Under the pieces are notes generated by a model that ran no database searches, was not told the origin of the DNA, and saw nothing but the letters and a program-made list of their open reading frames with translations. Position numbers and translations under genes: made by a program. A DNA stretch of 64,000 bases, taken from Dysidea avara. Taxonomy: Eukaryota; Porifera; Demospongiae; Dictyoceratida; Dysideidae. Where the stretch lies: assembly GCF_963678975.1 (NCBI RefSeq), contig NC_089285.1, forward strand, positions 6,434,694 to 6,498,693. Direction: 5' to 3'. Shown piece after piece: positions 56,873-64,000 of the stretch (position 1 is the first letter of the stretch; each line of letters opens with the position of its first letter).

Positions 56873-57545
56873 TTCTCTGATGCTTCTGTGATGCTTGTGA
56901 GAGCCTAAGTGAGATGTGATCTGTGTACATGACAAGAGGCGCAAAGTTGCTTGAGTAAATAAAACTTAGCTTCATTAGTTGGTTTGTCAATACCAATTTA
57001 ACACTCCTGGAGCTGGCCTTTATTCCCGGATTTTGGGAGTCTGGAGATCCACCAGACCTTTTTCATGTCGGCTCATGCTGTAGGTACAGTAGATCTGCGA
57101 CTACGGTCAAAGTCTTGACCAGGGAAAATTTCACCTTGACCCTTGACTTGCAGCATTTATTGTCTTTGACCTATGACATGAGCATTTCTTGTCAAACTTT
57201 TGACCTCCACTTATTTCTCTATTTTCCTATACACACCTGTGCTTATAACCTAGTATAATATTTTTAGTGCATGCTACCAGCAGCCAGGAGAGAAAAAATC
57301 ATTATAATTACGCCTGTTGGAGCTTTAAAACATCTTCATGGAGATCCTTACTTCTTGTGAATTACGTATAATTCCGTAAACTTGATAATGCTACATATAG
57401 TTTTCGATTGTGGGTTTCGAACCTTCCGTATCGTCTTGACCCACTGTAAGAGCTATTTTGTGGCCTTGACCGTTGACTTAGAGTTTGACCGTAGTCGCAG
57501 ATCGACCTACAGCAAGACCCTGAATGACACCCCCTTGCTTTTTCC
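56873..57545. mobile_element. MITE-like element, GTAGATCTGCGACTACGGTC ends
   Basis: GTAGATCTGCGACTACGGTC (57089) is mirrored by GACCGTAGTCGCAGATC (57490-57506). The right flank AATGACACCCCCTTGC resembles the left flank CACCCCCTTGCAAGTGTC at 56865, so the full element may run 56866-57540. Interior has many TTGACC/GGTCAA half-sites. Confidence 0.5.
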
Positions 57546-57607
57546 TCTCCCACACACAAAGCCGTTTGGGTATATACAAGACTACCGATATTACGCTCAT
57601 AATCACG

Positions 57608-57670
57608 TACCTCATCTCCGGCACGGATTTTGATAATTTTTTTCTTTGATATGGCTGCTTCGATTTTCAT
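57608..57670 (-). CDS. possible first exon with TATA box
   Basis: ATG at 57670: MKIEAAISKKKIIKIRAGDE, then a consensus donor GAG|GTACGT. TATAAATA lies at 57696-57703 on the minus strand, about 30 bases upstream, so the 5' UTR would be very short. It may start the PUR-like gene 4 kb downstream; its phase (0) does not match exon C (phase 1), so a further exon would be needed. Confidence 0.4.
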
Positions 57671-57910
57671 CCCGAAATCCAATTCCTTCCTTCCTATTTA
57701 TATATATCCTGTACAGGTGCGAAAGAGAAGTACAAGTTAAATATATACATTGTGTTAAGCCCTAACTTGAGGGTGTGCTCTTCAGAGTGCTACTCACTTC
57801 TAGGCATTCTTCGATTTTCACCGAGTGACGATAATATGTATATAAAAAAATCCCCCTGGTTTTCAGTAATTCTTGAAAATCGAAAAGCGAGTGTAAACGT
57901 ACATATAAAG
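57671..57910. other. short intergenic interval
   Basis: Contains the TATA-like element for the minus-strand exon. Nothing else recognised. Confidence 0.35.
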
Positions 57911-57963
57911 TAGTCTGGCGCCGCCCGCGTATTTTTTTGCGAAGGGTGGGCGGCGCCAGACTA
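57911..57963. mobile_element. minimal TAGTCTGGCGCCGCCC hairpin
   Basis: TAGTCTGGCGCCGCCCGCGT and TGGGCGGCGCCAGACTA with about 17 bases between the arms. It keeps only the ends of the family seen at 62291-62577 and 18797-18981. Confidence 0.85.
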
Positions 57964-58539
57964 CATATAAAGGTGTGGCATTGGCTGTGTGCAAATATTA
58001 GCTAATCATTAGATCTTTAGTTTTGTAATGTTGTACAATTAATTGCAATATCTGGTAATTTGTTCTACAATTTAATTGTATCTGGGTAAAAGGAATATTT
58101 TAAATGAAATAACTGTGGCTCTAAAATGGTTGCTTGAATCAATTAATGTCCTCGGGTAAGTAAATTATTCCTGATGAGTGAGTTCCCTGTTTCAGTTTCA
58201 ACAAGATTAACAATTTTATCCATCCCTGATTCCCTTCTAACTAAAGTGTCGTACAGGCTCAGGTCCCTAGAGGGGTAGTTGCCTAATAAGTTGACCCAGA
58301 AAGAAAAAAATGAGAAGTCAAGATGTACTGGCAGAATGCAGGGGAAATCCCAGATCCAGGTTGTGTGGCTCCTCAGGCACTTGCAGCTAAGTCACTGCCT
58401 GACCTGGGATTTTTTTCTGTATTCAGCAGTTCTCAATTACAGGTCTCTGACTCCCTACTTCACAGGCATACTGTTGAGCTGGGGAATAACAGATTGTCCA
58501 CTGCATCCCATTTAACAGGTTAGTGACAAATACATTGAA

Positions 58540-58810
58540 AAATCACTACAATACTGCTTGCTTTCCTTTGTACTTTTTCTAGTTTATCAATATTAGTCAG
58601 AGTATAGGGTGACCAAACTACACAGGCATACTGTAATATGGATCACACTAAAGAATGATAGAATCTTTCCCTTACACTTGTTGATCACTATCTCAAATTG
58701 CACTGCAGATATGCTTGGACATTGTTTGTTGTATACAGAAGTAACGTGGAAGTTTCAAGAAAATGTTTCATCAATATAAATTCCCAAGTACTTGGCTTGT
58801 GGATCTTAAA
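58540..58810 (-). pseudogene. LINE RT thumb remnant
   Basis: Minus strand pieces QAKYLGIYIDETFS then FHVTSV, and VWSPYTLTNIDKLEKVQRKA, in the order expected for the RT thumb region of CR1-like LINEs. Several stops. Confidence 0.6.
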
Positions 58811-58890
58811 TACTTAGCCTTCTCTATACATTTGATGCAGTTTATAAACAAACGTACACAAGTTCATTACACAATAAACTGACTGAGTAC

Positions 58891-61800
58891 TCACATTTTA
58901 ATATGTCTATCTCGTCCACCACTAGCCACTTGTTCCCCATTAGTACTCCAGTCAACACTAAACACTTCATCAACATGACCTGGTAGATCCATCAGTAACT
59001 TCCTGTTCTTAATATCCCACACCTGTAGGGAAGGGTGGGTAATGAGTGGGTGGGGCTGATGGTGCAGGTCACCTTTAGTGTACTATCTGAACTACCACTA
59101 CACAATAACCTGCTGTCTGCTGACCAGGAGATCTGTACGGGACAGTAGCCAAGAGTTATGTGAGATACATGTACATGCACACAAGTTTAGTACACAACTT
59201 GGAATGGTATAAAATTATATATAGCACATTATCAGTACTTCCAGATGTGGGTGGGAAGGATTTTTCTTTTTTAAAGAGATTGTATCAGTGCCTGTGTGAC
59301 ACTCACATGAGTAAGCAAAGCAGAATGCTACGGTAGCTACTTACAGAGAATGTCTTTAACATTAAGGATGTACCAAGTATGGACATTTTAGAACCAAAAA
59401 CATTTAGTGTTAATATACTATGTGACTGGATTTGACAAAACCAGGTTTCCACACACATCCAATTCTTTGACGTTAATCACTTGTAACTTGACAACTCAAT
59501 ATGCTATTGAGCTACAATTTTCACACAATGCTTTCATTGCATTATACAATAACAGGTCCAAATTTGAAACTGACAGCATTTTTATACATTGAGTTATGGT
59601 CCTTTAAAGTAACAAATCTGGATGTGTGTGGAAGCCTGGATGTGTCAAATCCGGCCACATATTTATGTTGATTGAAGCATTACAAATTCTAAAAGGTGCA
59701 CACTGGCATCTGCAGCACCATCCCATAGACACAGTTAGAACTTTTGTAGATAGCTCCTTTGCATGCCAGTTTATATGACAACTGAACTACTAGTGACTGT
59801 CATTGATCCCTACAAATCTTGACCAACGCAGACCACTTAGAAAGCAATATTATTTAGATATTTACCTAAAACTGCTCAAAACTACGTCAAAAACCTCATC
59901 CCTGAAGTACCTTGGGAGGCTGTGCCTTCCAGATCAACCTTCTGCTGCTCCAGATGCCCACTTTGCCAAGCCCTGGATCCACCTCTGCTTTTTTAAAGTT
60001 CAATATGACATCTTCAAATGCACACATAATCACATACACAATACTAGTTCAGCTCACCTGATATACAGCACTGACATGACCCCTCAAACTAGTGATGTAC
60101 CTGTATGGTGTGTATACTAGTAACATTACTAGTGTAACTATCTCCTCACTGACTTGCCCGTCCTGCCATCCCATAACTTCACTGACTTGTCAAATGAAGC
60201 ACTAGCAATGAGACGAGCATCAGGAGAGAAACTGACTTGATTGATAAGTTGTTGATGACCTAAACAATATCACACTGTAATAGCCTGATGTTACAGGGTT
60301 TGCAATTTCAAGTAAAATGCATAGTGAGGTTACGCATGTGTATTTGCTATACTGTATTTACTCGATTTGTGCCCCAGGGGTACTATTATTTTTCGTCCAA
60401 AAATAAGGATAACACCCATGGAATAGTGCCGCAATATTTGAGGATGCGCTACTAATATTTTAAACCTGCCACCACTATAGCTATTCTACATTATAGTTTT
60501 ATAAAACAATCACAACACGTTGCTACTTACTTTGTCTACACAGAACCTTCTTTCACTCAAGTCCTTGTAGCACAACTATGTCACCCCTCGTGCTATGTGG
60601 TCAATTTATTAACTAATATCCGGAATTTTCAATATGTGACAGCTGTTCAAGTTTTACCAGGACAATGCATTCCTCAAATCTACACTGAGATTAATACTAA
60701 AGGTATGAGAGCATTAGTAAAGAGTAATTATGAAAGTATACTGCAGCACTATTCGAGGGTGTGGCATAAATCGAGTAAATATGGTATTTGGCTTTTCTTG
60801 AAGTGAAATAAGTCATGTTACACCATCCCTGTTAAAGAGATTTGTCGAGTGTATAGCAGCCTGAGGCACAATATGGACCATTGTGGTACCAGATAAATCG
60901 CTTGCAAAAACATGCATGTGTACGCATTCACACTACACAATTTGTATGAAATTCCAAGTGTTGAAACCCTGTAGTGAATACTCAGAGGCGGTTGGTCACA
61001 CCATAACATGATCACACACTGCTATGTGTAATTGTACAACCAAATATGGCAACAAGTGCATGACAATAATTTTATATCTTAGTTGGAAGGTACACAAGAA
61101 GGCTTTGTCAGTGCACTCATTACTAATGGGTATGTATTGCATAATTTTTAGGAAATAGGAAACAGGAAATTTTACATTAGTGTTTACAAGGTTAAATTAC
61201 GTACACACAGAGCACAAGTGCTGAAGGTCTGTAGGACTCTTGGTCCTACAACTTCAAACAGGCTGTAGGCCTACAGACCTTCAGCACTTGTACTGTGAAG
61301 TCTAATAAAATAAATAAATAAAATACACTATGGCTGACACGGATGGGTAGAAATACGCATCCACACACTGCCCAAACGATTATGCTATTGATCATTCGTC
61401 TCATTTAGTAACTGTCAACTAGTTGAAACTTAGCAACTACATTGAGCCAAGATTAACCTGTAAACCCAAACCCATAACTAAACACTCAACGTTGCCCAAT
61501 ATAATGATAGTCATATCTTTGAACTGGTTGGGCATCAAAGCCATGAACAAACTACATTCCCAGGTAATATCTTGCATGACAATATGCAGGTTAAACCGTA
61601 AGCAGTGCCTTTGAACGCCCACACAAAAGTGGTATACGTATAATAAGGACACTATAAAACCATAGTACATATTTACTATAAGATATGTACTGTATTGTAC
61701 CTACCCATCATTCAATGGTTTCTTGCCAGTGGATGGTTGCCATAGGAACAGTGTGAAGTCATTAGATCCAGACACAAGCAGTTCTTCACTGATCACTTCC

Positions 61801-63800
61801 TAATATGGTAATAACCAATGTACTATCAGTACCTATTACTGGTACTCACCTTCACTGGTGGAGGTCACCTGTGTAGAGTAGAGATTCAAATTAGCAACAC
61901 ATTAAATAATGTCATTACGTGAGGGGCTAGAAAATCAAGAGCCTTCTCCATATACTATACAATACCAAAATGGCTTCTAGAAACTTCACAGATACCGTAT
62001 AGTGGGAAATTTTCGAAAGGTCAAATTTTCAAAAACGAGTGCTTGATAGTAAGTTTGAAAAAATATACTTGATACAGTTTCTCTCTGCCATTACCACGTC
62101 GCACTGTAGATAAGACAGATTTATGAACCTAACTGGAGGAAGCTAACAATTGTTGTATTGATCACGTGTATGTAGCTACAGTAGAATTTGCTGCTTTGAT
62201 TGCTCAGTATAGACAAAGGCCGTGGTAGAATCGTGTCTAGCTACTTATTCCTCCTTTGTGGCTTGAACCATATTGTTTGGTAGACTATACTAGTCTGGCG
62301 CCGCCCGCCCCTTCGCAAAAAGTAAGGGTCTGGTGAAATACAAATACCTAATCATTTCAAAAGGAATTCAAATAGACAGCGCACGTAATGCTTGTTACGT
62401 AAGATGATTGCACTTCAATTCGAACAACAAAAGTATTGTGTTGCCAAGGCGATTTCTGTGTGAACGTCATTGGCATGCACTAATTGGCTATTGCCGAATC
62501 TGGGCGCTAGAAATGATTTAGTATCTGTATTTCACCCGACCCTTACTTTATGCGAAGGGGCGGGCGGCGCCAGACTAAGACTATACATGGCTTTAATCCA
62601 CTGAATGGCCTGCAGATTGAGCCATCACTAGTTAGCACTATTCATCACTTCCAGATATTCACTATCATTTCACTCAAGCTGGAATAATAATTTTCTCGAG
62701 CTCTTAGGCTTCAAGACTCATGGTGACACTCATTGTATAGCTTGCATCGTGTTTGCCAGTGGCCTAGTACCTATAGTTAGCTAACTGATAAAGTAGAAAA
62801 CATGCAGCACTTACCCTTGTTTATAGTTTGATAGGTGTTTTTCTGGTAAGCAAATTACATAAATATGTTATTGAAAGGCAGTTGTTTTGAATTTTTTGAA
62901 TATTTAACCTTTCAAAAATTTCCTTTTATACAGATATGTATGAGGTCTCTGATACTGTATACCAATTAAATTTGGCGGTGAACTAAATTTGGTGACTTGG
63001 TGATTTGTCACTAAACCGCCAAATTAAATTTTCTTCAATATTATTTTGATACCTTGGGTCCAAGCTTTTGATACCAGTTGCAGAAGTAGGTTTCAACATC
63101 CCAAGCATGACTTCGTGGATACTACTTAAATACACCTTTAAATTATCACATGCAAATGGGTGTGGATTACAGACTAGACTAGATAATAGATACTAAACAA
63201 CTCATACTTGAATAGTGGGCATGGCTCCACGTAAGCTTGCAGGTAGCAAGACATGAATTCGTGTGCAGCCATTGATAAATGGGTGAGGCTCTACGTATGC
63301 CTACAGACAGCAAATGATCATGATAAGTGGGCGTGACCCATGACTGCAGAAGGGCCTGGATTTTCTTTAAAGCAGATCAGACCCAGACCTGTCCCATGAA
63401 AACGACTCTGCCAGACTCATGCATGCAGTGACTGAATCCATAATATTTCAACACAAAAAGGATTGTACGTTACAGCACGCACCTTACACCACTCGTGTGC
63501 ACCGCCAATTTTTCAGTGACAGCATTTCACCAAATTACATTTTTGCCAACTGCAATTTTATAGCAAATCACCAAATATCAGTTTTGCCAATATTTGTTGT
63601 TATACGGTAGGGCATACAACATTACTAGCCAGAGAACTACTACACAATACCTTCTGGTTTGTCATTAGCTGATTCATATGGTCCAGTCCTTAACACATAG
63701 TCAGTGTTGAGACATAGTGTGTTCACCTGACAGGAGCTCACATGATCCAGTTACTACTACATGTACACCACTAACCCAGTGACCACATCCTGATAGTGTC
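58891..63800 (-). CDS. NLE1: Notchless homologue, C-terminal exons (partial)
   Basis: WD40-repeat protein required for 60S ribosomal subunit maturation (yeast Rsa4) in the nucleolus/nucleoplasm, removed by the AAA ATPase midasin. Minus-strand exons: 63776-63800 (TLSGCGHW), 63651-63726 (VNTLCLNTDYVLRTGPYES), 62815-62842 (KHLSNYKQ), 61705-61788 (EELLVSGSNDFTLFLWQPS), 60154-60259 (INQVSFSPDARLIASASFDK, SVKLWDGRTGK), 60058-60100 (YITSLRGHVSAVYQ), 59073-59132 (ISWSADSRLLCSGSSDSTLK), 58895-59022 (VWDIKNRKLLMDLPGH, ASGGRDRHIKI). Residue order matches NLE1 throughout, including HWVNT and TDY.LRTG. Phases agree except between 61705 and 60259, where a small exon (expected RMTG-like) is missing. The last exon either stops at ATG TGA (58891) or splices at AT|GTGAGT to a final Trp codon. 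N-terminal exons lie beyond the window. Confidence 0.9.
59419..59661. mobile_element. MITE, TATGTGACTGGATTTGACAA ends, in NLE1 intron
   Basis: TATGTGACTGGATTTGACAA then CCAGGTTTCCACACACATCC, mirrored by GGATGTGTGTGGAAGCCTGG and TGTCAAATCCGGCCACATA. Same terminal TATGTGAC as the elements at 26545 and 45333. Confidence 0.8.
60349..60787. mobile_element. MITE, ATACTGTATTTACTCGATTT ends, in NLE1 intron
   Basis: ATACTGTATTTACTCGATTT then GTGCC, mirrored by GGCATAAATCGAGTAAATAT then GGTAT. About 439 bases, non-coding. Confidence 0.75.
61205..61320. repeat. paired retroposon tails, in NLE1 intron
   Basis: AGCACAAGTGCTGAAGGTCT then GTAGGAC, followed by the inverted CTACAGACCTTCAGCACTTG and an AATAAATAAATAAA tail. 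Two tails lie head to head, forming a hairpin of about 75 bases. Confidence 0.7.
62291..62577. mobile_element. MITE, TAGTCTGGCGCCGCCC family, in NLE1 intron
   Basis: TAGTCTGGCGCCGCCCGCCC then CTTCGCAAAAAGTAAGGGTC, mirrored by GACCCTTACTTTATGCGAAG then GGGCGGCGCCAGACTA. The most intact of three copies. Confidence 0.9.
63205..63350. repeat. GTGGGCGTGGC short-period repeat, second locus
   Basis: AGTGGGCATGGCTCCACGTA, then ATGGGTGAGGCTCTACGTAT, GCCTACAGACAGCA and AGTGGGCGTGACCCATGACT: the same units as 31715-31905. Confidence 0.65.
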
Positions 63801-63939
63801 CTACATAACATAATATTCCTATGGAAGATGACGGAATTCTGCTTTGTATCCTATAGTGTGGAGTACATACACTACTATCCTATAGACTATGTGCGATCTA
63901 GGGCGTGGCACTTATTACATCATTAAAAAATCACGTGAA

Positions 63940-63965
63940 AAACGCATCCGCCATTTTTTGAGGGC
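63940..63965 (-). promoter_or_regulatory. AAAATGGCGGATGCG element at window edge
   Basis: The minus strand reads AAAAAATGGCGGATGCG. ATGGCGG is a common core-promoter/start-context motif in animals, but the frame it opens closes after seven codons. The plus strand has an ATG at 63987 with only five codons before the window ends. Whether a promoter lies here cannot be judged. Confidence 0.2.
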
Positions 63966-64000
63966 AAAAGCGAATGTTGAAATTATGACTTCTGAGTATT

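Noticed and set aside
61842-61860. 19-nt micro-exon candidate in NLE1
   Set aside because: It has consensus splice sites, but including it brings an in-frame stop; the neighbouring exons join in phase without it.

Overview
The window looks like animal nuclear DNA, AT-rich and crowded with repeats. It is most likely from a sponge (demosponge). The animal origin is supported by spliced genes with GT-AG introns, one of which matches Notchless (NLE1), by CR1/L2-like LINEs whose ORF1 carries a PHD finger, and by very many MITEs. The sponge assignment is inference from overall texture. I see no bacterial features, CRISPR arrays or rRNA genes.

Layout. 1-4.8 kb: foldback elements, a Tigger/pogo-like MITE and one exon-like fragment with a helix-turn-helix-like motif. 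4.8-8.8 kb: an almost full-length LINE on the minus strand (ORF1 PHD/RRM-like, ORF2 endonuclease plus reverse transcriptase), broken by one frameshift and one in-frame stop. 9.3-10.3 kb: a MITE and a second, decayed RT fragment. 10.5-12.7 kb: a convincing three-exon plus-strand gene for a 419-residue protein with a C-terminal RING-like domain. 13.5-18 kb: a degenerate tandem array of roughly 1.1-1.2 kb units carrying several nested MITEs. 18-35 kb: mostly repeats (MITEs, a minisatellite, a tandem duplication, LINE remnants cut by MITEs, one decayed multi-frame pseudogene). 35.5-36.4 kb: coding exons of an unrecognised minus-strand gene. 36.7-50 kb: dispersed repeats, a nested pair of hAT elements, a split LINE fragment and a 20-bp perfect GC-rich hairpin. 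50-57.7 kb: phase-compatible exons of a minus-strand gene with PUR-like repeats, with a hAT MITE in one intron and a (CAG)n tract of about 130 bp between its exons. 58.9-63.8 kb: the C-terminal exons of NLE1 on the minus strand, with several MITEs in its introns.

The real genes are few: the RING-like gene (plus), the unrecognised 35.6-36.2 kb gene (minus), the PUR-like gene (minus) and NLE1 (minus). They do not form an operon or obvious pathway; NLE1 alone has a known conserved role (60S ribosome maturation). Most of the remainder is the history of transposons inserting into each other. The most distinctive observations are a UGA-CUA stop context joining the LINE ORFs in one frame, a quasi-palindromic motif (CTCTATTAGAG) repeated at about a dozen loci inside unrelated MITEs, and unusually small NLE1 exons. 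All splice sites were assigned by eye from consensus and phase.
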